A DNA stretch of 64,000 nucleotides from Pseudomonas sp. ACM7 (lineage in GTDB: Bacteria > Pseudomonadota > Gammaproteobacteria > Pseudomonadales > Pseudomonadaceae). Where the stretch lies: contig NZ_CP024866.1 in assembly GCF_004136015.1 (NCBI RefSeq), forward strand, positions 450,327-514,326. Reading direction: 5' to 3'. Of this stretch, positions 56,545-64,000 are shown in pieces. Numbering within the stretch: position 1 is the first letter of the stretch; each line of letters starts with the position of its first letter. Position numbers and translations under genes: made by a program. Under the pieces are notes generated by a model, which was not told the origin of the DNA, did no database searches, and saw only the letters and a list, made by a program, of their open reading frames with translations.

Positions 56545-58416
56545 TCAGTAGCGTTTGATCTCAGCCTGGCTTTCCAGCAGTTTGCGGTAGGCCGCAAAGT
56601 CCTGCTGACCAATGCGCGAAGCGAGGAAGCGACGGTACTGGGCCTTCTCTTCATCGGTCGGCGCTGCGGCTTCGTTCACGCCGTTCAGACGCACGATCAC
56701 CAGGCTACCATCGGCCAGGGTCACGCTGCTGAAGGTCGGCTTGTCCTTGGCGGCAGGCTTGGGCATGCGGAACAGCGCCTGCAGCACGGTTGGGTCAACC
56801 CCTTCCTGGCCACGAGTGGCTGCCTGGGTCACTTTCCAGCTCTGACCGTCGATCGCCTTGTCCAGCGCAGCCTTGCCATCGCGCAGGCTGACAATCAGCT
56901 CTTCAGCCTTGGTCTTGGCGGCAGCACTGGCGTGCTCCTTGGCCAATTGCACGCGAATACTTGCAGCTACGCTTTCCAGCGGCAGTTGCGCAGGCTTCAG
57001 GTGCTCCTTGGCGCGCAGCACGATCACGGTTTCCGGATCGAGTTCGATGGCGGTGCTGTTGGCACCCTCATCCAGCACTTCAGGGCTGAACGCTGCAGTG
57101 ACCACGGCACGGTTGGCCGCAACACCTTCGCCACCTTCACGGCCGAACGGCTTGGACGTATGAACAGTGAGCTTCAGGTCCTGCGCCGGCTGAGCCAGAT
57201 CGGAGGATTCGAACGACGAATCTTCCAGTTGCTTGGTCGCCTCGACGAAACGCTGCTCGACCTGCTGGGTTTTCAGCTCACGGGTCAGCTTGTCTTTCAG
57301 GCTCGCGAGCGTCGGCACCTCAGGTGCTTCCACGCCCAACAGCTTGATCAGATGGAAACCGAAGTCGGTACGAACCGGCGCCGAGACCTGATCCTTGGCC
57401 AACGCATACAGCGCTGTTTCGAAGGCTGGATCGTAGACACCAGGACCGGCAAAGCCGAGGTCGCCGCCGTTGTTCGCCGAACCCGGGTCCTGGGAGAATT
57501 CCTTGGCCAGAGCCTCGAACTTCTCGCCTTTTGCCAGACGTGCCTGGATCTCTTCGATCTTGGCCTTGGCTTGCGCTTCGGTCACCTTGTCGTTCACTTC
57601 GATCAGAATGTGCGCGGCCCGGCGTTGTTCCGACAGGTTCGCGGTTTCTTTCTGATACGCCGCTTGCAGGTCTTCGTCCTTGACGCTGACCTGATCAAAG
57701 AAGGAAGCCTTCTTCAACTCGAGGTAATCGATGACCACCTGATCCGGCGTCATGAATTCCTTGGCGTGTTCGTCGTAGTAGGCTTTGACTTCATCGTCGG
57801 TCAGCTTCACAGCCGCCGGGTCAACCTTGACGTTCAGAGAAGCGAAATCGCGGGTCTGTTTTTCCAGACGGGCGAATGCCAGAACCTGTGCGTCGGTGAC
57901 GAAACCGCTACCTGCCAGACCAGCGCGCATCTGACCGATCAGCATTTCCTGAGCCAGCATCTGGCGGAATTGCATGCGGCTGTAGCCGAGTTGGCGAACA
58001 ACCTGGTCGAAACGCTCAGGGCTGAACTTGCCATCAACCTGGAATTCAGGCGTTTGCAGGATCACCTGGTCCAAAGCAGCTTCGGAAAAAGCGAACTTCG
58101 AGTTTTCTGCGCCTTGCAGCAGCAGCTTGCGATCGATCAGGCCTTTGAGGGCCGATTCGCGCAGCATTTTTTCGTCGAGCAACGAAGCATCGAAATCCTT
58201 GCCCAGCTGTTGCATGAGCTGACGGCGTTGCATATCGACCGCTTGGCTCAGCTCGTTCTGGCTGATTTCTTCGCCATTGACCTTGGCCGCATCATTGCTG
58301 TGCGTCGTGGCCTTGAAGATGGCGTCGAAACCGGTCAAAGCCATAAGTGCAACGATGACCCCGATAATGGTCTTGGCAATCCAGCCTTGTGAATTGTCCC
58401 TGATATTCTGCAGCAT
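56545..58416 (-). CDS. ppiD: Periplasmic folding chaperone PpiD
   Basis: A 623-residue inner-membrane-anchored chaperone. One N-terminal helix (about 12-33, WIAKTIIGVIVALMALTGF) is followed by SurA-type chaperone segments (about 35-255), a parvulin domain (about 265-360, RRAAHILIEVNDKVTEAQAKAKIEEIQ ... LGFAGPGVYDPAFETALYAL) and a C-terminal helical region. It helps newly exported outer-membrane proteins leave the Sec channel. It forms part of the tig-clp-lon-hupB-ppiD quality-control block, with a terminator and tRNA-like sequence separating it from hupB. Confidence 0.95.
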   Translation of the reverse strand: MLQNIRDNSQGWIAKTIIGVIVALMALTGFDAIFKATTHSNDAAKVNGEEISQNELSQAVDMQRRQLMQQLGKDFDASLLDEKMLRESALKGLIDRKLLLQGAENSKFAFSEAALDQVILQTPEFQVDGKFSPERFDQVVRQLGYSRMQFRQMLAQEMLIGQMRAGLAGSGFVTDAQVLAFARLEKQTRDFASLNVKVDPAAVKLTDDEVKAYYDEHAKEFMTPDQVVIDYLELKKASFFDQVSVKDEDLQAAYQKETANLSEQRRAAHILIEVNDKVTEAQAKAKIEEIQARLAKGEKFEALAKEFSQDPGSANNGGDLGFAGPGVYDPAFETALYALAKDQVSAPVRTDFGFHLIKLLGVEAPEVPTLASLKDKLTRELKTQQVEQRFVEATKQLEDSSFESSDLAQPAQDLKLTVHTSKPFGREGGEGVAANRAVVTAAFSPEVLDEGANSTAIELDPETVIVLRAKEHLKPAQLPLESVAASIRVQLAKEHASAAAKTKAEELIVSLRDGKAALDKAIDGQSWKVTQAATRGQEGVDPTVLQALFRMPKPAAKDKPTFSSVTLADGSLVIVRLNGVNEAAAPTDEEKAQYRRFLASRIGQQDFAAYRKLLESQAEIKRY

Positions 58417-58481
58417 GCGTCCCCCAGAAACGGTTGAACTTCAAAATTAGGCAACCGTGGAGCGTGGGTAGAATCCGGATA

Positions 58482-58510
58482 GAAGAAAGGCGCATCCGAG
58501 GATGCGCCTT
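58482..58510 (-). terminator. Terminator downstream of hupB and the tRNA-like sequence
   Basis: AAGGCGCATCC (58487-58497) pairs with GGATGCGCCTT (58500-58510). Read leftward the stem ends in CTTTCTTCT. Confidence 0.85.
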
Positions 58511-58518
58511 CTCGTAAC

Positions 58519-58596
58519 TGGCGGAGCGGACCGATGACTCGAACTTGCGAGCCTCGGCGTCTCGGGTCGGCGCCTCGCCGACTGGACTACCGCTCC
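58519..58596 (-). pseudogene. tRNA-Asp-like sequence, degenerate
   Basis: On the minus strand the 78-nt segment begins GGAGCGGTAGTCCAGTCGGC (compare tRNA-Asp GGAGCGGTAGTTCAGTCGGT) and ends TCCGCTCCGCCA. The 7-bp acceptor stem (GGAGCGG with CCGCTCC), a discriminator G and CCA are all present, and so is the T-loop TTCGAGT. The T stem (GCAAG against CATCG) cannot pair, and no normal anticodon loop with T33 is found. It is therefore more likely a decayed or recombined tRNA than a functional one. It lies between hupB and a terminator and would be co-transcribed. Confidence 0.5.
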
Positions 58597-58649
58597 GCTG
58601 CCAGGTCAGGCATGACCCCGACCCGGATAGGCAAAAACCTGAATCGAAC

Positions 58650-58922
58650 TTAGTTGACAGCTTCTTTCAGTGCTTTACCGGCTTTGAAACCTGGTTTTTT
58701 AGCAGCTGCGATTTCCAGCGTCTTACCGGTCTGTGGGTTACGACCAATGCGAGCTGGACGATCAGTTACGGAGAAGGTACCGAAACCAACCAGAACAACA
58801 GAGTCGCCAGCCTTGAGAGCGCCAGTGACGGATTCGATTACAGCGTCCAGCGCACGGCCAGCAGCAGCTTTCGGGATATCAGCGGATGCAGCGATAGCAT
58901 CAATCAGTTCCGACTTGTTCAC
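58650..58922 (-). CDS. hupB: DNA-binding protein HU-beta
   Basis: A 90-residue HU protein ([37 protein letters not shown] ... [44 protein letters not shown]). It bends DNA and organises the nucleoid. Standard length with the conserved beta-arm RxxRxGRNPQTG. It has its own strong promoter in the lon-hupB gap. Confidence 0.97.
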   Translation of the reverse strand: MNKSELIDAIAASADIPKAAAGRALDAVIESVTGALKAGDSVVLVGFGTFSVTDRPARIGRNPQTGKTLEIAAAKKPGFKAGKALKEAVN

Positions 58923-59017
58923 TCTAAGTCCCCTTATATCTATTTGAGTATGATTCTAAGTTTTTTGGTGAAAGCAAAAACGAGTGCTGAATGGCCTACA
59001 GACACTTAAGAGCCGCT

Positions 59018-59046
59018 TTATAACAAGGGCTCTAAAAAGCTGTCAA
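59018..59046 (-). promoter_or_regulatory. Strong sigma-70 promoter of hupB
   Basis: On the minus strand TTGACA (59046-59041) and TTATAA (59023-59018) are separated by exactly 17 bp, one mismatch short of a consensus promoter. AGAGCC/GGCTCT within the spacer and discriminator form a small inverted repeat. Confidence 0.85.
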
Positions 59047-59069
59047 CAAGCCACCCAGGCAAATGCGTA

Positions 59070-61466
59070 CTAATGCGTGCTAATTCTTTCCTTAGAGTCA
59101 GACTCGCGTTTTTCATCCTTTGCAACTATCTCTGGAGCTACATCTGGCAAGGGCTCCGGCGCGTATTGCAGCGCAATTTGCAGGACCTCGTCAATCCATT
59201 TAACCGGTTTAATCTGCAGATCTTGCTTGATATTGTCAGGAATTTCCTTCAGATCGCGTACGTTCTCTTCAGGAATGATAACGGTCTTGATTCCGCCACG
59301 GTGAGCAGCGAGCAGTTTTTCTTTCAAACCGCCAATCGCCAGCACCTGACCACGCAGCGTAATTTCGCCAGTCATGGCGACGTCCGCGCGCACAGGAATC
59401 CCGGTCAATGCCGACACCAGAGCCGTGCACATGCCCACACCGGCGCTAGGGCCGTCCTTCGGGGTCGCCCCTTCCGGCATATGGATATGCGTGTCGCGCT
59501 TCTCGTGGAAGTCCAGGGGAATCCCCAGGCTCTTCGCGCGACTGCGAACAACGGTCAGGGCCGCGGTGATCGATTCGACCATCACATCCCCCAGGGAACC
59601 GGTCTTGATCAACTGGCCTTTACCCGGCACGACGGCGGCTTCGATGGTTAGCAATTCGCCACCCACCTGAGTCCACGCCAGCCCGGTGACCTGACCGATC
59701 TGATCCTGAGATTCGGCCAGACCGTAGCGGAATTTGCGCACGCCCAGGAAGTGTTCCAGCATCTCGGCAGTGACCTTCACCGAGAAGCGTTTTTCCATTG
59801 CATGCTCTTTGACCGCCTTGCGGCAAACCTTGGCAATCTGGCGCTCCAGCCCACGTACACCGGCTTCGCGGGTGTAGTAGCGGATAATGTCGCGGATCGC
59901 TTCGGCGTCGAATTCCAGCTCACCTTTTTTCAAACCGTTGGCAGTAATCTGCTTTGGCGAAAGGTATTTGACGGCGATGTTGATCTTCTCGTCTTCGGTG
60001 TAACCCGGCAGACGAATCACTTCCATCCGGTCCAGCAAGGCTGGTGGAATGTTCATGGAGTTCGAGGTGCAAAGGAACATCACATCGGACAGGTCGTAGT
60101 CGACTTCCAGATAGTGATCGTTGAAGTTATGGTTCTGCTCAGGGTCGAGCACTTCCAGCAACGCCGACGCCGGATCGCCACGCATGTCGCTGCCCATTTT
60201 GTCGATTTCATCGAGCAGGAACAGCGGGTTGCGGACGCCCACCTTTGTCATCTTTTGAATCAATCTACCTGGCATCGAACCGATATAAGTACGGCGATGA
60301 CCACGAATTTCCGCTTCATCACGCACACCGCCGAGGGCCATGCGCACGAATTTGCGGTTGGTAGCGTGAGCAATCGACTCCGCCAGAGAGGTTTTACCCA
60401 CCCCTGGAGGACCGACCAGGCACAACACCGGACCACGAATTTTCTTCACGCGCTTTTGCACGGCGAGGTATTCGAGGATCCGCTCTTTGACTTCTTCCAG
60501 ACCATAGTGGTCTGCATCGAGAATGTCTTCAGCGCGCGCCAGATCCAGTCGCACTTTGCTCTGCGCCTTCCACGGCACCTGAACCAGCCAGTCAATATAC
60601 GAGCGCACCACGGTCGCTTCCGCAGACATTGGCGACATTTGTTTTAACTTGTTCAGTTCGCCCTGGGCTTTGGCCAAGGCATCTTTCGGCAGACCGGCGG
60701 CATCGATGCGCTTTTTCAGCTCTTCGATTTCGTTGTGGCCTTCGTCGCTGTCGCCGAGCTCTTTCTGAATGGCCTTCATCTGCTCATTCAGGTAGTACTC
60801 GCGCTGGCTGCGCTCCATTTGTTTTTTGACGCGACCACGAATGCGTTTTTCGACTTGCAGCAGGTCGATCTCGGCATCCAGCAACGCCAGAACGTGCTCG
60901 ACCCGGGCCGACAAATCAATGATTTCGAGGATTTCCTGCTTCTGCTCGATCTTCAGGGCCATGTGTGCGGCCATGGTGTCGACCAGGCGGCCTGGTTCGT
61001 CGATGCTGTTGAGCGACGACAGGACTTCAGCCGGAACTTTCTTGCCCAGCTGCACATATTGTTCGAACTGAGCCAGCAGGCTGCGTACGAACACTTCCGA
61101 CTCGCGCTCTGGCGCGTCGACTTCGTCGATCAATGAGACTTCGGCACGGCAGTGGCCGTCCACTTCGCTGAAACGCTCAACAGCGCCCCGCTGCTCACCT
61201 TCGACCAAAACCTTGACCGTGCCGTCAGGCAGCTTGAGCAGCTGTAGAACGGTAGCAATGGTACCTACGCGATAAAGTGCATCTTCACCGGGATCGTCGT
61301 CAGCAGGGTTTCTCTGAGCCAGCAGAAGGATCTGCTTGTCGCCCGTCATCGCTGCCTCGAGGGCTTCGATGGATTTCTCGCGCCCCACGAACAGCGGGAT
61401 AACCATGTGCGGATAAACCACAACATCACGCAATGGCAGGAGAGGCAATTCGATGGTTGTCTTCAT
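59070..61466 (-). CDS. lon: ATP-dependent protease Lon
   Basis: A 798-residue Lon A-type protease. The N-terminal substrate-binding domain (about 1-200, [23 protein letters not shown]), AAA+ module (about 250-560, Walker [10 protein letters not shown]) and C-terminal protease domain (about 600-780, catalytic Ser in [11 protein letters not shown] and the Lys about 43 residues later in [13 protein letters not shown]) are intact. ATG 61466 is chosen over the 120-nt longer frame, which would cover the promoter. It degrades damaged and regulatory proteins. A heat-shock-type promoter lies just upstream. Confidence 0.97.
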   Translation of the reverse strand: MKTTIELPLLPLRDVVVYPHMVIPLFVGREKSIEALEAAMTGDKQILLLAQRNPADDDPGEDALYRVGTIATVLQLLKLPDGTVKVLVEGEQRGAVERFSEVDGHCRAEVSLIDEVDAPERESEVFVRSLLAQFEQYVQLGKKVPAEVLSSLNSIDEPGRLVDTMAAHMALKIEQKQEILEIIDLSARVEHVLALLDAEIDLLQVEKRIRGRVKKQMERSQREYYLNEQMKAIQKELGDSDEGHNEIEELKKRIDAAGLPKDALAKAQGELNKLKQMSPMSAEATVVRSYIDWLVQVPWKAQSKVRLDLARAEDILDADHYGLEEVKERILEYLAVQKRVKKIRGPVLCLVGPPGVGKTSLAESIAHATNRKFVRMALGGVRDEAEIRGHRRTYIGSMPGRLIQKMTKVGVRNPLFLLDEIDKMGSDMRGDPASALLEVLDPEQNHNFNDHYLEVDYDLSDVMFLCTSNSMNIPPALLDRMEVIRLPGYTEDEKINIAVKYLSPKQITANGLKKGELEFDAEAIRDIIRYYTREAGVRGLERQIAKVCRKAVKEHAMEKRFSVKVTAEMLEHFLGVRKFRYGLAESQDQIGQVTGLAWTQVGGELLTIEAAVVPGKGQLIKTGSLGDVMVESITAALTVVRSRAKSLGIPLDFHEKRDTHIHMPEGATPKDGPSAGVGMCTALVSALTGIPVRADVAMTGEITLRGQVLAIGGLKEKLLAAHRGGIKTVIIPEENVRDLKEIPDNIKQDLQIKPVKWIDEVLQIALQYAPEPLPDVAPEIVAKDEKRESDSKERISTH

Positions 61467-61524
61467 GATTTCGCCTCTACGGCGGCCATAAGGCCGTAAA
61501 CAGATGGAAGTGAGCTTGAAACCA

Positions 61525-61553
61525 AGATGGGGGCTACCTTCAAAAAAAACAAG
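61525..61553 (-). promoter_or_regulatory. Sigma-32 (heat shock) promoter of lon
   Basis: On the minus strand CTTGTT (61553-61548) and CCCCATCT (61532-61525) are 15 bp apart, close to the consensus CTTGAA-N13-17-CCCCATNT. The position, 60 bp before the lon start codon, is suitable. Confidence 0.75.
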
Positions 61554-61576
61554 CTTAAAGAAGGTGTTAAAACGCG

Positions 61577-61610
61577 CAAAAAGCAAAGGGGCCCGAAGGC
61601 CCCTTCTTTA
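61577..61610 (-). terminator. Terminator of clpX
   Basis: GGGGCC (61588-61593) pairs with GGCCCC (61598-61603) around CGAA. Read leftward it continues CCCCTTTGCTTTTTG, just after the clpX stop codon. Confidence 0.85.
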
Positions 61611-61627
61611 TTCCAGCAGCGTGACGC

Positions 61628-62911
61628 TTAGGCGTCTGGCGCTGCCTTGGCAGCCGGCTCACTGTTTTCGTAGATATACAGTGGCTTGGACTTGCCTTCT
61701 ATAACGCTTTCGTCGATCACTACTTTACTCACCTCGGACTGCGAGGGAATTTCATACATAGTGTCGAGCAATACACCTTCGAGAATCGAACGCAGTCCAC
61801 GGGCACCGGTTTTGCGTTCCAGGGCACGCTTGGCGACCGATTTCAGAGCGTCGGCCCGGAATTCCAGGTCCACACCTTCCATCTCGAACAGCTTGGCATA
61901 TTGTTTGGTCAGAGCATTTTTCGGCTCGGTGAGAATCTGCATCAGCGCAGCCTCATCAAGCTCGTCCAGCGTGGCAAGTACCGGCAGACGACCGACGAAT
62001 TCCGGGATCAGACCGAACTTGACCAAATCGTCAGGCTCGACTTCACGCAGGGACTCACCGACTTTCTTGCCTTCTTCCTTGCTGCGCACTTCCGCGTTGA
62101 AACCGATGCCGCCCTTGGTGGAACGGTTTTGAATAACCTTTTCCAGACCGGAGAACGCACCACCGCAGATGAACAGGATGTTACGGGTGTCGACCTGAAG
62201 GAATTCCTGCTGCGGATGCTTGCGACCACCTTGAGGCGGAACGGAAGCGACCGTGCCTTCGATCAACTTGAGCAGGGCCTGCTGCACGCCTTCACCGGAA
62301 ACGTCCCGGGTGATCGACGGGTTGTCAGACTTGCGCGAGATCTTGTCGATCTCATCGATGTAGACAATGCCCATTTGGGCCTTTTCTACGTCGTAATCGC
62401 ACTTCTGCAGCAGCTTCTGAATGATGTTTTCGACATCTTCACCTACGTAACCTGCCTCGGTGAGGGTGGTTGCGTCGGCGATGGTGAACGGAACGTTCAG
62501 TAAGCGGGCCAGTGTTTCGGCAAGCAGGGTTTTACCCGAGCCTGTCGGGCCGATCAGCAAGATGTTGCTCTTGCCGAGTTCGACATCGTCATTCTTTTTG
62601 TCACGCTGGTTCAGGCGCTTGTAGTGGTTGTACACCGCTACGGCCAGAACCTTTTTCGCACGCTCCTGACCAATCACGTACTGATCAAGGATGCCGCTGA
62701 TTTCTTTAGGCGAAGGCAATTTATGCGCGCTGCTTTCGGCCTGGGCTTCCTGCACCTCCTCACGGATGATGTCATTGCACAGGTCGACGCACTCGTCGCA
62801 GATAAAGACCGAGGGGCCGGCAATCAATTTGCGCACTTCATGCTGGCTTTTGCCACAGAAGGAGCAATAGAGCAGCTTGCCGTTGTCCTCGCCGTTGCGG
62901 GTGTCAGTCAT
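61628..62911 (-). CDS. clpX: ATP-dependent Clp protease ATPase subunit ClpX
   Basis: A 427-residue unfoldase. The zinc-binding domain ([27 protein letters not shown], residues about 16-45) is followed by the AAA+ module with Walker [11 protein letters not shown], Walker B IVYIDEID, the [11 protein letters not shown] pore-2 region, sensor and C domain. It recognises tagged substrates and feeds them to ClpP, encoded directly upstream in the same direction. ATG 62911 is preferred over the longer frame. Confidence 0.97.
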   Translation of the reverse strand: MTDTRNGEDNGKLLYCSFCGKSQHEVRKLIAGPSVFICDECVDLCNDIIREEVQEAQAESSAHKLPSPKEISGILDQYVIGQERAKKVLAVAVYNHYKRLNQRDKKNDDVELGKSNILLIGPTGSGKTLLAETLARLLNVPFTIADATTLTEAGYVGEDVENIIQKLLQKCDYDVEKAQMGIVYIDEIDKISRKSDNPSITRDVSGEGVQQALLKLIEGTVASVPPQGGRKHPQQEFLQVDTRNILFICGGAFSGLEKVIQNRSTKGGIGFNAEVRSKEEGKKVGESLREVEPDDLVKFGLIPEFVGRLPVLATLDELDEAALMQILTEPKNALTKQYAKLFEMEGVDLEFRADALKSVAKRALERKTGARGLRSILEGVLLDTMYEIPSQSEVSKVVIDESVIEGKSKPLYIYENSEPAAKAAPDA

Positions 62912-63023
62912 TCGTTCGATCCAAATCCGATAGGCTTGCAACACAAGATGAAGGCTATTGCGGGCTTTTTCAAGCCCGCTGGTGATCGGACGCGCCGACC
63001 AACCCTATTTTGAGCTGCTTAAT

Positions 63024-63659
63024 TTAAGCGGGGCGCTGGCTGATCACTTCATCGATCAACCCGTATTCACGTGCTGCTTCTGCACTCATGAAATTATCGC
63101 GGTTGGTATCGCGCTCGATTTCTTCAAGAGTGTGCCCGCTATGCTTGGCCATCAGCGTGTTGAGACGCTCACGAATGAAGAGGATTTCCTTGGCATGGAT
63201 TTCGATGTCCGAAGCCTGGCCCTGGAAACCGCCCAGTGGCTGGTGAATCATCACACGCGAGTTCGGCAGGCAGTAACGCTTGCCGGGGGCACCGGCCGTC
63301 AGTAGAAACGCACCCATGCTGCACGCCTGGCCGATACAGGTGGTCGACACGTTTGGCTTGATGAACTGCATGGTGTCATAGATCGACATGCCCGCCGTCA
63401 CCGAACCGCCCGGGGAGTTGATATAGAGATGGATGTCCTTGTCCGGGTTTTCCGCTTCAAGGAACAGCAGTTGCGCACAGATCAGGTTGGCCATGTAGTC
63501 CTCTACCGGACCAACCAGAAAGATCACTCGCTCCTTGAGAAGGCGCGAATAGATGTCGTAGGCGCGCTCGCCACGAGCGGACTGCTCGACAACCATCGGG
63601 ACCAGGCCGCCTGCGGCCTGGATATCAGAGTTCTGCTGAATATACGAATTACGGAACAT
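63024..63659 (-). CDS. clpP: ATP-dependent Clp protease proteolytic subunit ClpP
   Basis: A 211-residue serine peptidase that forms the double heptamer with ClpX/ClpA. The catalytic Ser is in [14 protein letters not shown], the His in VMIHQPLGG, and the Asp follows in the head domain ([19 protein letters not shown]). A short propeptide (about 1-15) is as expected. It is transcribed between tig and clpX. Confidence 0.97.
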   Translation of the reverse strand: MFRNSYIQQNSDIQAAGGLVPMVVEQSARGERAYDIYSRLLKERVIFLVGPVEDYMANLICAQLLFLEAENPDKDIHLYINSPGGSVTAGMSIYDTMQFIKPNVSTTCIGQACSMGAFLLTAGAPGKRYCLPNSRVMIHQPLGGFQGQASDIEIHAKEILFIRERLNTLMAKHSGHTLEEIERDTNRDNFMSAEAAREYGLIDEVISQRPA

Positions 63660-63698
63660 GCTCTGCAGTCACTCCCAAATAGTTATGTCTTGAATACG

Positions 63699-63726
63699 CA
63701 TAAGCCAGCGCGAAGGCTGGCTTATG
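63699..63726 (-). other. Intercistronic hairpin between tig and clpP
   Basis: CATAAGCCAGC (63699-63709) pairs perfectly with GCTGGCTTATG (63716-63726) around a 6-nt loop. No T tract follows in the leftward direction, so it may stabilise the tig message or attenuate read-through into clpP rather than terminate fully. Confidence 0.7.
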
Positions 63727-63753
63727 GTGATTACTTCTTACCGCAAAAAGCTA

Positions 63754-64000
63754 TCAGTCGGCTTGTGGAGCTTCTACCGGCTTGACTGCTTCTTCGTAAG
63801 AGACCGATTTGTCGGTCACGTTAGCCTTCTGCAGAACAGTATCCACAACTTGTTCTTCCAGCACAACCGAACGGACTTCGTTCAGTTGCTGGTCGTTCTT
63901 GTAGTACCAGGACACAACCTGCTCAGGCTCTTGGTAAGCCGAAGCCATTTCCTGAATCATTTCACGAACGCGAGCTTCGTCAGGCTTGAGGTCGAATTGC
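63754..64000 (-). CDS. tig: Trigger factor, C-terminal end (partial)
   Basis: The reading frame runs to the window edge without a start. The 82 or so visible residues (…[59 protein letters not shown]) match the last helices of trigger factor, the ribosome-bound folding chaperone and prolyl isomerase. The tig-clpP-clpX-lon order is the usual one. The rest of the gene lies outside the window. Confidence 0.93.
   Translation of the reverse strand, partial: QFDLKPDEARVREMIQEMASAYQEPEQVVSWYYKNDQQLNEVRSVVLEEQVVDTVLQKANVTDKSVSYEEAVKPVEAPQAD

Noticed and set aside
56467..58392. A 641-codon plus-strand frame opposite ppiD
   Set aside because: Mirror frame of ppiD, Leu/Gln/His-rich, with no recognisable domain.
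58519..58596. Functional tRNA-Asp gene
   Set aside because: Acceptor and CCA are intact, but the T stem does not pair and no anticodon loop with T33 and GTC is found, so it is reported as degenerate.

Overview
The window is a chromosomal segment of a fluorescent-group Pseudomonas. Evidence for this is the oprI / L,D-transpeptidase / tesA / lolD-like ABC / greB order, the tig-clpP-clpX-lon-hupB-ppiD block, two Pseudomonas sRNAs (a CrcY-type Crc antagonist and a PrrF-type iron sRNA), and many GTGGGAGCGGGC-type REP/REPIN repeats. I see no insertion sequence, integrase, CRISPR array, rRNA or intact tRNA gene.

Layout. 0.3-6.8 kb: oprI lipoprotein, L,D-transpeptidase, tesA, an FtsX-type ABC exporter and a GreB-like factor. 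7.0-12.5 kb: DoxX protein, MltF-like lytic transglycosylase, tatD, acyl-CoA dehydrogenase and LysR. 12.7-22.5 kb: leucine/isovalerate catabolism. A MerR-type LiuR and HMG-CoA lyase (mvaB/liuE) are separated from liuABCD by a sigma-54-type sRNA gene (crcY) and an acyl-CoA synthetase; LiuR-like palindromes precede liuR and liuA. 22.5-24 kb: an S24-type repressor with Ala in place of the catalytic Ser, a divergent DUF6124-like gene, and prrF with a Fur box. 24.1-28.6 kb: M14 carboxypeptidase, then a cytochrome b561 / SrpA-type catalase pair divergent from an ECF sigma / anti-sigma pair. The two units share near-identical ECF promoters (GGAATA-N15-CGTCT), and a 157-bp inverted-repeat element fills the sigma mRNA leader.

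28.7-36.4 kb: IclR regulator, polyamine/opine-type ABC importer and a three-part HcnABC/opine-oxidase-like flavoenzyme, with the binding protein last. This looks like uptake plus oxidation of an unknown amine or amino acid. 36.7-41.8 kb: ZapE-like ATPase, leucine-rich-repeat protein kinase, YebC-family protein and an isolated short VgrG. 41.8-48.9 kb: 2-aminoethylphosphonate use (FAD amine oxidase, organophosphate-type MFS transporter, two LysR regulators, phnW, phnX). 49-56.3 kb: cytochrome b561, PLP deaminase/desulfhydrase, fadH, a nitrilase-fold protein without its catalytic Cys, an AraC regulator, a 28-aa ORF and a DUF2242-like lipoprotein. 56.5-64 kb: the protein quality-control block ppiD, hupB, lon, clpX, clpP and the 3' end of tig, all on the minus strand, with a degenerate tRNA-Asp-like sequence between hupB and ppiD.

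Taken together this is mostly core genome plus catabolic modules. The most informative non-coding features are crcY, prrF, the paired ECF promoters with the inverted-repeat leader, and REPINs placed repeatedly at gene junctions inside operons. Function calls rest on reading motifs and on recalled family knowledge; no database search was run.
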